Assembly (NCBI RefSeq): GCF_900156895.1
Contig: NZ_FTPD01000045.1
Location: 166,639 to 230,638, forward strand
Length of the DNA stretch: 64,000 nt
From: Mesorhizobium prunaredense
GTDB lineage: Bacteria; Pseudomonadota; Alphaproteobacteria; Rhizobiales; Rhizobiaceae
Direction of reading: 5' to 3'
Positions 44,052-53,665 of this stretch are shown here, piece after piece. The translations under genes were made by a program, and so were the position numbers. Positions within the stretch are counted from its first letter, which is position 1, and each line of letters starts with the position of its first letter. The notes below the pieces were generated by a model that searched no databases, was not told the DNA's origin, and saw only the letters and a program-made list of their open reading frames with translations.

Positions 44052-45242
44052 TCAGCGCGTCAGGGACTTTAGCGCTGCCCGTAGCCCGCGCACGGACGCA
44101 GCCGTGTTCTGGCCGGTATCGAAGATAGTCATCGAAGCCTCACTCATCTCTCGGCGCAAATCCGCGTCATCGACCAAGCGTATCATTTTCTCTGCCAGGT
44201 CCGTACTGTCGCCGGCTGCGAAGGGAAGTGTATTGCGCCCTGGCTGGGCGATGTCTGTTGGCCCAATAGCACCTACGGAGTCAGACACCAGCAGCGGCAG
44301 TCCAACTGCTGCTGCCTCTGACAAAGTCAGTGGATGCGGATCATAGCCGGCAGCGTGCACAAGAACGTCAGCCGCTGCATAGAACTCCGGCAACCTGTCG
44401 ACATTGACGAAACCAGCCAATGTGACAGGAAGTTTGTTGTTTGACGCGATTTTGGCAATCGCGTCGTGTTGATCGCCGTTGCCAGCAACAACCACAGACA
44501 GCCTCCCCTGCAAGTCTGGTCTTTGTGCCAGCGCGGCCTTCAACGCATCGATAATTATCATAGGCCGCTTGCGTTCCGTCAGTTTGCCGACTGCAAGGAA
44601 ACATACGGCATCCTGAGAGACACCCCACTGCGTGCGCAGCTTCGAGTTCGCCGCCTTCCGACCCTCTCTTGCGGCCAGATGCGCTTGCTCGTCAATCGTG
44701 AATGGCGTGCGGAAAAGCTTGTCGCTAGGCACACCATAGGAGCGATACATGGCTTCGCTCCTGTCTCCGACGGTCAGCATTCTCGAATATGCTTTGAAAG
44801 CGACCCTCAGCAAGCCGCGGCGCAGTGTCTGCGACACGGAGGCCGGACGCGGGCTGTCGAAACTATCCGAGATCATCAGCGATGGTTTGTGATGCAGCTT
44901 CGACCAGAGCAACGCAAACCTCTGTGTCGGTTGCGCATAGCCGTAAAGCACAACTGCATCCGGCCTAAATCGCGACAGCGCGGCGAATACGCTCGGGTTG
45001 CGGACATGAGATCGACCCGATTCCCGCATTCGGTCCGCCTCGGGAAGAAACTCGTGTGCATAACCCGAGGTGAGATCCATGGCCCAGGAGATTTCTGTTC
45101 CCATAACAGTATCGTAGTAAGGCTTCAGCCCTGCGGTTGAACAAAACATGACCTTGGAGTCGATACCCTCAATCTGTGCGATTGCTCGATAAAAGGGCAC
45201 AAAATGCTGAATTGGATGAGAAGCAACAATAGCGACGCGCAT
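44052..45242 (-). CDS. Glycosyltransferase family 4 protein
   Basis: The product is 396 aa. The N-terminus MRVAIVASHPIQHFVPFYRA is common in GT4 enzymes of surface polysaccharide loci. The C-lobe donor site shows FLAVGKLTERKRPMIIIDAL, VVVAGNGDQHDAIAKIA and the E-X7-E region DPHPLTLSEAAAVGLPLLVS. It is a retaining GT-B enzyme adding one sugar on the cytoplasmic face; donor and acceptor are unknown. It follows the FkbM gene at 19 bp. Confidence 0.85.
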   Translation of the reverse strand: MRVAIVASHPIQHFVPFYRAIAQIEGIDSKVMFCSTAGLKPYYDTVMGTEISWAMDLTSGYAHEFLPEADRMRESGRSHVRNPSVFAALSRFRPDAVVLYGYAQPTQRFALLWSKLHHKPSLMISDSFDSPRPASVSQTLRRGLLRVAFKAYSRMLTVGDRSEAMYRSYGVPSDKLFRTPFTIDEQAHLAAREGRKAANSKLRTQWGVSQDAVCFLAVGKLTERKRPMIIIDALKAALAQRPDLQGRLSVVVAGNGDQHDAIAKIASNNKLPVTLAGFVNVDRLPEFYAAADVLVHAAGYDPHPLTLSEAAAVGLPLLVSDSVGAIGPTDIAQPGRNTLPFAAGDSTDLAEKMIRLVDDADLRREMSEASMTIFDTGQNTAASVRGLRAALKSLTR

Positions 45243-45261
45243 CAGTATTTCGACCGGCTAA

Positions 45262-46197
45262 TTATATATGAAACCCGACCACCGAGATTGCAGCCGCTTG
45301 GGACACACGTTCCGAGACGAAATTTACGTCCCGAAGAAACAGCTTGTTGTCGGCAACGGCATCTTGCGCACGCGCCTCTATATAGGGGGTGAGCTTCCGC
45401 GTGAACGGATCGTATGAATAGGGTGCAAAGCCACGTTCGCGAATGAAAGCTTCGATGTCAGCATTGTCGTGACCAAAGGTCTTGCCGCCCTCGTTCAACT
45501 CGACGATCATACCCCTTAGTTCCGGATGCGAAAGCGTCTGCCGTGCCCCATCGAGCACTTCGGTTTCAAAGCCCTCGACATCAATCTTAATCAAGGTCGG
45601 GGGGGTCGTCGCGCTGAAACTGTCAAGTGTCCGCACTTTGACCTCCAGCCGGCCGGCATCCGAGCTGTCGGTGTCAAGCGCCACGCGATTGACAGTGTCG
45701 AGATTGCTGGTGAAGTATTTAGTCTCGTCGCGATTGCCCACGCCGATATTCTGCGCGTTCACCAGGCCTTCCGCATTGTTGACCCTGACGTTTGCGATCA
45801 GCTTCGCAAATGTCGACGGAATCGGCTCGAAACAGATGGTCTTGGCGCCGGCGGCTGCCGAAGCCAGCAGCGTGTAGGAACCAACATTGGCGCCGACATC
45901 ATAGAACACGTCTCCAGAGCGCAGGAAATGCAGCAGAAACGCCATGTCGTGGAACTCATGCAGGCCGCAATAGATGTTGCCCGTCAGCCCTACGGCGCCG
46001 GGCTCAGCTATGAACCGTGCGCCATTGGCAAATGGCATGATGACCGGCTGTCCAAGCAAGCGTGCGCCGATCTGCCAGCGCAAATAGCGTGACCAGGCCG
46101 CCGTACGGCTGCGACGGGAGAGCGGGTGAGTGTTGAGGAATCGTGCGGTCGTGCGGAAGCTGTGTATAATACCCAATCTAGAATTCCCTGATGGCAA
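45262..46197 (-). CDS. FkbM-family methyltransferase
   Basis: The product is 311 aa. The SAM-binding motif is VFYDVGANVGSYTLLASAAA near residue 97, with ICFEPIPSTFAKLIANVRVN following. The FkbM core PTLIKIDVEGFETEVLDGAR comes near residue 205. In polysaccharide clusters such enzymes O-methylate sugar residues. It overlaps the end of the upstream glycosyltransferase gene by 20 nt, implying coupled translation. Confidence 0.87.
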   Translation of the reverse strand: MPSGNSRLGIIHSFRTTARFLNTHPLSRRSRTAAWSRYLRWQIGARLLGQPVIMPFANGARFIAEPGAVGLTGNIYCGLHEFHDMAFLLHFLRSGDVFYDVGANVGSYTLLASAAAGAKTICFEPIPSTFAKLIANVRVNNAEGLVNAQNIGVGNRDETKYFTSNLDTVNRVALDTDSSDAGRLEVKVRTLDSFSATTPPTLIKIDVEGFETEVLDGARQTLSHPELRGMIVELNEGGKTFGHDNADIEAFIRERGFAPYSYDPFTRKLTPYIEARAQDAVADNKLFLRDVNFVSERVSQAAAISVVGFHI

Positions 46198-47356
46198 TGC
46201 CGCGTTGGTCGGTTTCGGTGCTCGCCTTCGGTCCCAGCGGAAATGCGTGTTCTATCAAGTCCGAAATCTCGGCAGCGCGCCTCGCGTAGGAATAGGCCGG
46301 CACACAGCGTTGATATGCCCGTCCAATCATCTCCCGGCGCAATTCCGGCCGATGAAGGTAAAACCGGCACTTGTCGGCAAGTTCCTCGACTGTGGAGAAT
46401 ACGTCGATCTCACGCCCCGGCGTGAAATATTCACGTATCTCCGGGTTGTCGACATGCAGCATGAAACCGCCGCAAGCCGGGATTTCGAATGACCGGGTTG
46501 AAACAAGATCTTCCCATTCGCCAGACCCCGCGGTCCGCCCGAGATGAACGGCAACGTTGATCCGCGCCTTCTGGATGGCGTCGCTGTAGCGCAACGACAT
46601 CGGAATGCCGGCTTTGACCAGATCGCGATCCGCGCCGGAGAGTTCACTCTCCCATCGGTGGCCCATGATCTTGATGTCGAGCTCTGGTGCCGCATGCTTC
46701 AGGCCGACCAGCCATCGCTGCTTAGCGGGAGAGTGGTTACCGATATAGCCGATATCGGCATCATAGTCCTGTTCCCGTATCTCTCGCGACAGTGGGAGGT
46801 GCGCAGCGCTACAATAGCCATGTGGAACGAAGTGGGCCCGATCTCCCATCCCGAGTTCCGTAAGATAGGCCATATGAAATGACTTGCTGGACACGAACAT
46901 ATCGAATTGTTTCAAGGATTGGACGTCGATGCCCTGATGATTGAAGTGGAAGTCGGGATAGAAGCAGATGATTTTGGTGCCCATGCCTTTGAACCGAGCG
47001 AGCAGCTCGGGCGTCAGCGACCATCCCTTGACTGTGAACAGCACATCGGGCTTCAGGCTTTCGCAATCCTCGATCAGCCGCCGATGATAGTCCCTGATGC
47101 GCGCCCGAAATGAGACGCGGCTGACCACCTTGGAGAGTCGCGACTGCACGGGTCCACCGACGATGTAGCCGTAATCGACATCCTGAACAAGCCAGCCCGT
47201 CTCACGAAACCCATCGCGAAGGCCTTGGTCGGTCGATCCTGTCCAGAAATTGCCGCCAAACAGCATGCACTTGGTGCGCGTGCTGTCAGTTCGCTGAGAC
47301 GACGAGATCGGATTTGCCAGGTCCGGCACAACAACTTGCTTCAGTATGTCGGCCAA
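46178..47356 (-). CDS. CgeB-like (DUF3880-type) glycosyltransferase
   Basis: The product is up to 392 aa. The first codon is a TTG at 47356; ATG 47266 (MLFGGNFWTGSTDQGLR) is an equally good choice, because neither has a strong ribosome site. Landmarks are LKPDVLFTVKGWSLTPELL, IICFYPDFHFN, ADIGYIGNHSPAKQRWL and C-terminal DLVSTRSFEIPACGGFMLHV with NPEIREYFTPGREI. That last block is the Glyco_trans_1_2 motif of CgeB-like transferases. It is the first intact gene of the block ending at 43655; the DNA upstream is a decayed sugar transferase. Confidence 0.82.
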   Translation of the reverse strand: MADILKQVVVPDLANPISSSQRTDSTRTKCMLFGGNFWTGSTDQGLRDGFRETGWLVQDVDYGYIVGGPVQSRLSKVVSRVSFRARIRDYHRRLIEDCESLKPDVLFTVKGWSLTPELLARFKGMGTKIICFYPDFHFNHQGIDVQSLKQFDMFVSSKSFHMAYLTELGMGDRAHFVPHGYCSAAHLPLSREIREQDYDADIGYIGNHSPAKQRWLVGLKHAAPELDIKIMGHRWESELSGADRDLVKAGIPMSLRYSDAIQKARINVAVHLGRTAGSGEWEDLVSTRSFEIPACGGFMLHVDNPEIREYFTPGREIDVFSTVEELADKCRFYLHRPELRREMIGRAYQRCVPAYSYARRAAEISDLIEHAFPLGPKASTETDQRGIAIREF

Positions 47357-47375
47357 GCGCTATTGAGCTCCAAAG

Positions 47376-47605
47376 CCAGTCAGAACGGGTCTTGATGGTC
47401 CTGACTATGATAAACAGGTTAAGCGACGGTGATGTAGAAGAAGTCGTAGTGCAGATTCTTGGGCACGTCGTCAACCCGCAACGTGCGCTTGATTGACCTG
47501 AGCCCAACCGATTACGCCGCACCTCAGAATTTGACGATGGAGCGGCAGCTCGCCTTTATACCGCTGCGAGCACTACCGCTTCTGGATGGGTCCGATCCAG
47601 CTCAT
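47376..47605 (-). pseudogene. Decayed priming sugar transferase (bacterial sugar transferase family)
   Basis: Reading the minus strand across frames recovers, in order, RMSWIGPIQ (family MS(L/I)VGPRP), CGVIGWAQVNQAHVAG (family PGxTGWAQVNGxRG), LHYDFFYI (family xxYDxYYI) and SLNLFIIVRTIKT (family SLxLDLxIIxRTxxT). At least two frameshifts and in-frame stops lie between these blocks, and everything before the MSWIGP segment is missing. Sequence order and spacing fit the C-terminus of ExoY/WcaJ-like phosphosugar transferases, which start repeat-unit assembly on undecaprenyl phosphate. The copy cannot be functional. Confidence 0.65.
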
Positions 47606-48527
47606 CCGGACAAACCCCAGCGCAAATGTGAGTCATGAGCCTGTGCTTTTTCGCTCAGCGGAATTTGCCGAGAATCGTCCGAGTCGTGTGTTGGATCCAC
47701 GGACGCGTTTTAGCAATGACCTTGCCCCGCGCCTCACTCAACTCGTCGCTTAATCTCAATGGATCGAACTTGCAGCCAGCGGATAGCGTCCTGACGTTGC
47801 GATCATCGATTCCCGTGGGTAAGTGCCATGACCAAGGCTTCGCAAGATCGGGCCGGCCGGTTCTTGACGGAGTTTGAGCGGTATCAGCGCTCGGAGAAGG
47901 CATCGGTGCCGGCGCTGGGATGGGGCAGTGACACTACGGCCTCGGATGGATTGGATTAGGGGACGGGAATTTAAAAGTGTTTCAAGTGCCTAGTCAGACA
48001 GCGCCAGGCCGGTAGACGGATTTTCCGCTCATCGGAATCCTGTTGCTGTCGCTTCTTGCGTTGCTCGCCAGGCGGAAAGCTTCCTCAATATCGTCTTGTT
48101 GGGCGAAAGGAAGCTCGCTCGCTCTGCCACGTTGGTGCCGCCTTTGCCAATGGCGCGCTCCGCCACACAAACGGATCAGCTTATTGTCGTCTGCGCCGCT
48201 CAGGCGCGAATTAAGACTCTAAGGTCCCGTTCAACTGGCCTCGTTCTTAGCGGCGCGTTTATCCCGGCCTTGCTCGACGTAATGCCAATCTAGATATACC
48301 GTCGTCACCATCGACGCGACTGTCAATGCGATATGACCGCGAAGAAGCCGGCTACACCCTCGCGCAATGATAATCAGGGGCCTTGCGCACCCCGCGTATT
48401 TGTAGTGGCTTTGGCGTTTGAGTTAGGTTAGATCACAGCGACTGCCAATTTGGGCTGCCGCTCTTCCTTGCATGTTTCGGTGCGCCTACCGATCGCGCGG
48501 CAACGCTTCCGGAGATGACCCGACCAC
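47606..48527. other. Gap with no supported gene
   Basis: Short frames at 47655-47903 (minus), 47827-47960 (plus) and 48096-48293 (plus) lack recognisable products. Given the adjacent pseudogene, this is probably further decayed coding DNA, though no family could be matched. Confidence 0.4.
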
Positions 48528-49223
48528 ATGAACTGGTTGAGACGAAACCCGGATTTGATCCGCATTCTCCGCCTGGTGAAGTATGAGGCGGAAGGCCTAT
48601 TTGCACATGTTCTCGGGAAGCTCTCTCTAAAACAGAGGCGTAAGCTTTCTGAACTCGCCAAACAACGCCATTTGAAGCTCAATTTCGCCAGCGGCGTCGT
48701 CCCGCGCGCGCGATGGGTCAACGTCGACGTTATCGCACAGGCTGATATCCGGATGGATCTTCGGCGGCGCATTCCATTGCCTGACAACTGCGTGCAGCAC
48801 ATTTTCTGCGAACACTTCTGTGACCACTTGCAGTTTCCAATCGCGATCGGCAACTTCCTTAAGGAAAGCTTCCGCGTGCTTGAGCCAGGCGGCCGGGTGC
48901 GTCTCGTGATGCACGACATGGAGGGCCTCGCCAAAGCCTATCTGAATCGTGACCAGCGCTACTTCACCGAAAGCGGGATCACACTGTCGACCATGGCTGA
49001 ATCAGTGAATCTGCTGTTTCGCTTCAACGACTTTCATCAATTCCTGTATGATTTCGAGACGTTCAAGATGTTGCTCGAGCGCGCCGGCTTCATAAGTATC
49101 GAGAAATGTTCTTATCGTGAAAGCAGGGCTGGCCCTGAGCTTGCACTTGATCATGACGCGCCCGGTCGCGAGTTGATGTCGATGTATATCGAGGCTGTAA
49201 AGCCGGAATCGCTCACGACATAG
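48528..49223 (+). CDS. Class I SAM-dependent methyltransferase-like protein
   Basis: The product is 231 aa. LKLNFASGVVPRARWVNVDV is a modified SAM-binding motif I (the usual LNLGSG reads LNFASG). The acidic post-motif VDVIAQADIRMDLRRRIPLP, then CVQHIFCEHFCDHLQFP, FLKESFRVLEPGGRVRLVMH and MLLERAGFISIEKC follow as in sugar and glycan methyltransferases. It is the only plus-strand gene for several kilobases. The acceptor is unknown; an inactive or altered SAM site is possible. Confidence 0.75.
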   Translation: MNWLRRNPDLIRILRLVKYEAEGLFAHVLGKLSLKQRRKLSELAKQRHLKLNFASGVVPRARWVNVDVIAQADIRMDLRRRIPLPDNCVQHIFCEHFCDHLQFPIAIGNFLKESFRVLEPGGRVRLVMHDMEGLAKAYLNRDQRYFTESGITLSTMAESVNLLFRFNDFHQFLYDFETFKMLLERAGFISIEKCSYRESRAGPELALDHDAPGRELMSMYIEAVKPESLTT

Positions 49224-49282
49224 GACGCGCCGCTCGAGTAAGCCCACTTCGATCACGGTGGGAGCCGCATCTGTCGCTTCGC

Positions 49283-50641
49283 TCAGGCGCGAACGACGGT
49301 TTCGCCGCTGAATCCCTTTCGGGCCATGACGTTTCTCGTGTCGATGATGAGCTGAGCTGACTGGCTGATCCGTCCGAAGTCAATTGCGTCGTGATCTGTA
49401 ATGATCAAGACGGCATCTACAGCTTCGGCGTGGTCCACATCCACGGAACACATTCCGACGAGAGATGCGTGCTCTCGTGTCGGAGGAATCTCAGCGACAT
49501 GTGGGTCGTGATAGGCGACATCTGCACCGCGTTTTAGGAGCGCCTCCATGATCTCAAGCGATGGGCTTTCACGGATGTCGGAGACATTCTTCTTGTAAGC
49601 GAGGCCTATCAGCAGCAGCTTGGAACGGCTCAGCGACTTGCCGAGCCGCTTGTCGAGTTCGAGCTCAAGGCGCGCAATGACATACGAGGGCATCGCCGAA
49701 TTTATCTCGCCTGCCAGTTCGATGAACTTCGTATTTAGCCCGTAGCCGCGGGACTTCCAGGTGAGATAGAACGGATCGATCGGGATACAGTGGCCGCCGA
49801 GGCCGGGCCCGGGATAGAAGGGCATGAAGCCGAACGGCTTGGTGGCCGCGGCGTCGATGACTTCCCAGACGTTGATTCCCATCGCGTCGTAGATGATCTT
49901 CAATTCATTGACCAATGCGATGTTCACGGACCTAAACACGTTCTCAGTGATCTTGGTGGCCTCAGCGACCTTGAGCGAAGAGACGCGGACGGTCTTCTCT
50001 ACCACTGCGCTGTAGAACGTGTCGACGATTTCAGCCGCCAACGCGCCGTCTCCCGAAACAACCTTGGGGATGGTCGTCGTCGAGAAGCGCAGGCTGCCCG
50101 GATCTTCGCGCTCCGGCGAGAAGCCGATGAAAAAATCGCTGCCTGAAACCAGCCCTGTCGCTTCGAGGATTGGTTTCACGACCTCATCCGTAGTGCCGGG
50201 ATAGGTGGTCGATTCCAGAACCACCAACTGTCCTTCCCTTAGCCTTTCGGCGATGGCTTGGGACGTCGCTTCCACGTAGTGCAGGTCGGGCTCACGGTAG
50301 CGCGAAAGTGGCGTAGGCACGCAGATGACGATCACATCGCACGAGGTGAGCTCATCGAAATCGGCAGTAGCGCGCATACGCTTTCCCCTAACATGCTCCG
50401 CCAGTTCTACGGAGCTGACGGCATCGATGTAGGACTTTCCAGAGTTCAAGGTTGCGATCTTGGACGGATCGACGTCAAAACCAAGGACAAGGTAGCCGCC
50501 GCGGACACTCGCCGCTGCCAGGGGCAGGCCGACATAGCCCAATCCGATCACGCCGACGGTCGCCGACTTATTCAGGAGTTTTTGGCGCAGCGCTTCCCCA
50601 ACGTCTATGCCAACACCTTGCTTCGTCTTGTTTATGTTCAT
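49283..50641 (-). CDS. UDP-N-acetylhexosamine 6-dehydrogenase (WbpA/WecC type)
   Basis: The product is 452 aa. It has NAD-binding ATVGVIGLGYVGLPLAAASV, the VICVPTPLS and STTYPGTTDEVV segments, a KITENVFRSVNIALVNELK helix and the catalytic Cys in PGPGLGGHCIPIDPFYL. AYKKNVSDIRESPSLEIME marks the nucleotide-sugar dehydrogenase C-domain. It oxidises a UDP-HexNAc twice to the uronic acid. With the co-transcribed 2-epimerase, UDP-ManNAc to UDP-ManNAcA (WecC) is the simplest reading, but UDP-GlcNAc dehydrogenase is also possible. The start overlaps the preceding gene by 4 nt (ATGA). Confidence 0.88.
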   Translation of the reverse strand: MNINKTKQGVGIDVGEALRQKLLNKSATVGVIGLGYVGLPLAAASVRGGYLVLGFDVDPSKIATLNSGKSYIDAVSSVELAEHVRGKRMRATADFDELTSCDVIVICVPTPLSRYREPDLHYVEATSQAIAERLREGQLVVLESTTYPGTTDEVVKPILEATGLVSGSDFFIGFSPEREDPGSLRFSTTTIPKVVSGDGALAAEIVDTFYSAVVEKTVRVSSLKVAEATKITENVFRSVNIALVNELKIIYDAMGINVWEVIDAAATKPFGFMPFYPGPGLGGHCIPIDPFYLTWKSRGYGLNTKFIELAGEINSAMPSYVIARLELELDKRLGKSLSRSKLLLIGLAYKKNVSDIRESPSLEIMEALLKRGADVAYHDPHVAEIPPTREHASLVGMCSVDVDHAEAVDAVLIITDHDAIDFGRISQSAQLIIDTRNVMARKGFSGETVVRA

Positions 50642-51909
50642 TTTCCATCTGCTCTCTGTTGATCGGTTGCGGTGCGGGAACCGTTTGCCTTAGCAATGGA
50701 TTCGAGGATTGCCAGCATGTTCGCAGCCAGAGCGGGTCGTGAATAGCGCTCCGCTGCGATCGAGCAGTTCTGATGCATACGCCGATAATTCCGCGGATCA
50801 TCGCGCAGACGCAGGATAGCCAGGGCAAGCGCTTCCGCGTCCTCCGGCTCTATCACGACGCCTGTTTGTGTGAAGTTGATGATATCGGCCGCCTCTCCCT
50901 TGACTCCCATGATAATGGGAATGCCCATCGCCATTGACTCAAACATCTTGGAAGGAATGACCGACTGAAACAGATTGTCCTTCTTCAAATGAATGATCGA
51001 CAGATCGAGCAGTGACCAATAGCGGCCGACCTCTGCCTTTGGCACCGTGTCGAGAAAGACGACGTTCGAAAGCCCAAGCTCAGCGGCCCGCACTTTGAGC
51101 TGGGTCTTTAAGGCTCCGTCTCCGAGCATCAGGATGCATAGCTCGGTTTCGCCTCGTGCAGCGATTTTCGCACCTGCCTCCAAAAGCGTATGCAGACCGT
51201 GAGCCATGCCGTGCGTGCCGATGTAGCCGCAGACGAATTTTCCCTGAAGTCCGAGTTCGCCCTCCAGTTCGGCGTCTTTCGGGCGTGGTCGAAAATTGGC
51301 GAGATCCGCACCGTTGGTCACGATCTCAACCTTTGCGGGGTCGATTCCTCGCTCTGCGAGAATGCGACGAAACGAGTGGGTCACGCAGACGATTGCTGCT
51401 GCCTTACGATAGAGGAACATCTCGATACGTTCCAGCATCGAAAGCAATCTACCCTCGCGCAGAGCACCTACGGCCCGTATCGATTCCGGCCAGAGATCCC
51501 TCAGTTCGAAGACAAAGGGCGCACGCTTCAACAGTCCGACGACATATCCTGCAAAGGCAGTGAAGAATTGGGGTGATGTCGCCACAACCACGTCCGCCTT
51601 GTGCGTGAACGGAGCAGCCAGGATCGCGGCGATCAGAAAACTCACATAGTCGAGCGTGCGCCACAGAAACCCTTCATTCGCCGAGATCAGGGTCCAGACG
51701 CGCACCACCTTGATGCCTTCCATGGTCTCTGTCTGCCACAATCTGTTCTTGTATCCGCCGAACACCTTGCCCCGCGGAAAATTTGGCGCGCACGTGACAA
51801 CGGTCACTTGATGCCCTGCTGCGACCCATTCGCGGCAATGCTCGAAGGTGCGGCTTGCGGGCGCGTTCACCTCGGGCGGGAAATTGTCGGATAGGAAAAG
51901 AATATGCAA
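50638..51909 (-). CDS. WbuB-like glycosyltransferase family 4 protein
   Basis: The product is 423 aa from TTG 51907-51909, supported by GGAGAAG 4 nt upstream. It opens HILFLSDNFPPEVNAPASRT, the hallmark of WbuB-type enzymes, and has PFVFELRDLWPESIRAVGAL, IVTNGADLANFRPRP, and C-lobe SVIPSKMFESMAMGIPIIMG with the E-X7-E-like pair. Homologues transfer N-acetyl-amino-deoxy sugars in O-antigen and capsule assembly. It lies between the heparinase-like gene and the dehydrogenase gene. Confidence 0.85.
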   Translation of the reverse strand: MHILFLSDNFPPEVNAPASRTFEHCREWVAAGHQVTVVTCAPNFPRGKVFGGYKNRLWQTETMEGIKVVRVWTLISANEGFLWRTLDYVSFLIAAILAAPFTHKADVVVATSPQFFTAFAGYVVGLLKRAPFVFELRDLWPESIRAVGALREGRLLSMLERIEMFLYRKAAAIVCVTHSFRRILAERGIDPAKVEIVTNGADLANFRPRPKDAELEGELGLQGKFVCGYIGTHGMAHGLHTLLEAGAKIAARGETELCILMLGDGALKTQLKVRAAELGLSNVVFLDTVPKAEVGRYWSLLDLSIIHLKKDNLFQSVIPSKMFESMAMGIPIIMGVKGEAADIINFTQTGVVIEPEDAEALALAILRLRDDPRNYRRMHQNCSIAAERYSRPALAANMLAILESIAKANGSRTATDQQRADGK

Positions 51910-52024
51910 GTCGCTTCTCCGGTTGAGAAAACGGAAATCATGCGGTTCGGTGGATGGCTTGAAGATAAACCTTCAAGCGGATGACCGCGGCCGGCCGAGA
52001 CCCCGCGACTATTGATGCCTCTTA

Positions 52025-53659
52025 CTATGAGGTGCTTAAAGGGATGCCCTCGAAACGAATGATCGCGCAATTTTCAACCGCCTTGACGACTAGGCAGAAT
52101 GAAGGCTGAGATATACCGAACTCCGGGTGGTATGTCGCGGACACGATATCTCCTTCGCCTTTTTCCAGCACCCAGTTGAGCACTGATCGCCCCTTCACGA
52201 TCGCCTGCCCCCCGACGCCATTGGGACGTAGCTCCACCCCCGGCACGAAGTGATAGCGTGCCTGCGCCTCCCGCACGGGGCCCGTGATCTTGTCATTGAT
52301 ACGGAGGTGTGCCGTGCCGGCTTCGAAATGCCGGACGTGGACCGGGCGACCCGCGAGCCTGCGATATCCGTCATGGCTGGCGCGAATGCTCACAGAGGCA
52401 CCCGCTTCAACGATATCGATCGCAATCGGCCTCGCGCGTTGCGCGACACGAAACCCCCCCCACACTTCCGAAGAGTCAGCATTATCAACCGTAACGGTGT
52501 TGTGCGCGGGGGTTCCCCTTTGCCTGAGCCGTTCCGGGCCGGCGCCGTATTCGGAAGTGCCGGAATTGACCAGGATACGATGCCCATCGAGCGACATCTC
52601 GAAGGAGAGTGTATCGGCATGCGCGTGGCCGGGCAGATAGTCAGGTCCGATTCGCGCGACATCGATGATCGTCGTCATGCGATCGTCGGCAAACCGCGCA
52701 TAGCCGCTTCGATCGAGACGAACGAGGCCGCGACCAGGGTCCTGCACTGCGCCAAACCCCAATCTTTCGGCATAGGCGTTCAATTCTGCCGGCAATGGCG
52801 CGATGCCCTTCGCCGCGTCGTTAAAGAATGCGATGTCACCGTCAGGGTGACACATTGCGGCAAGCCAACGCCGCATCGCCGGAACGCGCAATACCAATTC
52901 TTTTGAGACATCATCGCCGACGTTGAATGCGCGAGTGATGTTGACGAGATCGAGAACGTCCTCCAGCGCCAAAGCGTGGTACATGGTGCTGAGCTCGAAA
53001 TGTCCCCCATCGCTCAGAATCTGTTCGTCGATCACGCGCTCGAGAATCGAGAGGCCGCGTTCAAGCCAGGCATTCGCTTCCGCGCCCTCAAAGAAGGCTC
53101 CGGCAAATACCAGCGCCTTGGCGTTGGCGAAAAGATGGTTGCCAAGAAGATGGTACTCTAAGCGTTTCGTGAGCCAACGCACCTGCACAGCCAGGCTGTG
53201 GATCGCCGCAGGCGATAGGTCGTTGCCCGCAAGCGCCCACTTAATCCAGTTCACGATGCGCAATGATACGGGATAAGGCTCCCACCCCGAACCCGCGCTT
53301 GGCGGGTTGCCAGCAATCCAGCGCTCGATGAGGGCCTTATGCCACTCCTTTCGCTCTCCGCTTGCCACAGCACTAAGATCGTCGAAATAATGCAGATTAT
53401 AGCGCCAGAGCTTTGCCAGACACGGTGCATCCCAGCCGAATGCCAATGAACCTGGACGATTGAGAAAAATGAACTCGTTTGGTGCCGTCATGCTTGGACG
53501 CCGATGCGCTGGCTCGGCAAAGCTGCCTTCATGGGCGCGCAGTTGTGGTGCCCGTGCAAGATCGGGTTTGGGATGGTGCATCCGGAATAGCACCCGACCG
53601 TAGATCTGGATCAGCCGCAAGTGCTTTAACGTGTGAAAATAGCGTCCGATGCCACCCAT
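52025..53659 (-). CDS. Heparinase II/III-family (alginate-lyase-like) protein
   Basis: The product is 544 aa. Residues about 75-330 are an all-alpha toroid (NLHYFDDLSAVASG, YPVSLRIVNWIKWALAG, LLGNHLFANAKALVFAG, LSDGGHFELSTMYHAL). A beta-sandwich follows with the family motif IGPDYLPGHAHADTLSFEMS, whose His and Tyr residues are expected to take part in lyase chemistry. No signal peptide is obvious, so its location is unclear. Such genes are recurrent in polysaccharide loci, where they may trim or release the polymer. The family cleaves bonds next to uronic acids, which fits a polymer built with the adjacent dehydrogenase. Confidence 0.87.
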   Translation of the reverse strand: MGGIGRYFHTLKHLRLIQIYGRVLFRMHHPKPDLARAPQLRAHEGSFAEPAHRRPSMTAPNEFIFLNRPGSLAFGWDAPCLAKLWRYNLHYFDDLSAVASGERKEWHKALIERWIAGNPPSAGSGWEPYPVSLRIVNWIKWALAGNDLSPAAIHSLAVQVRWLTKRLEYHLLGNHLFANAKALVFAGAFFEGAEANAWLERGLSILERVIDEQILSDGGHFELSTMYHALALEDVLDLVNITRAFNVGDDVSKELVLRVPAMRRWLAAMCHPDGDIAFFNDAAKGIAPLPAELNAYAERLGFGAVQDPGRGLVRLDRSGYARFADDRMTTIIDVARIGPDYLPGHAHADTLSFEMSLDGHRILVNSGTSEYGAGPERLRQRGTPAHNTVTVDNADSSEVWGGFRVAQRARPIAIDIVEAGASVSIRASHDGYRRLAGRPVHVRHFEAGTAHLRINDKITGPVREAQARYHFVPGVELRPNGVGGQAIVKGRSVLNWVLEKGEGDIVSATYHPEFGISQPSFCLVVKAVENCAIIRFEGIPLSTS

Positions 53660-53665
53660 GGCCGG

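Noticed and set aside
48096..48293. Plus-strand 65-codon frame in the gene-poor gap
   Set aside because: No ribosome site, no recognisable family, and the gap contains decayed DNA.
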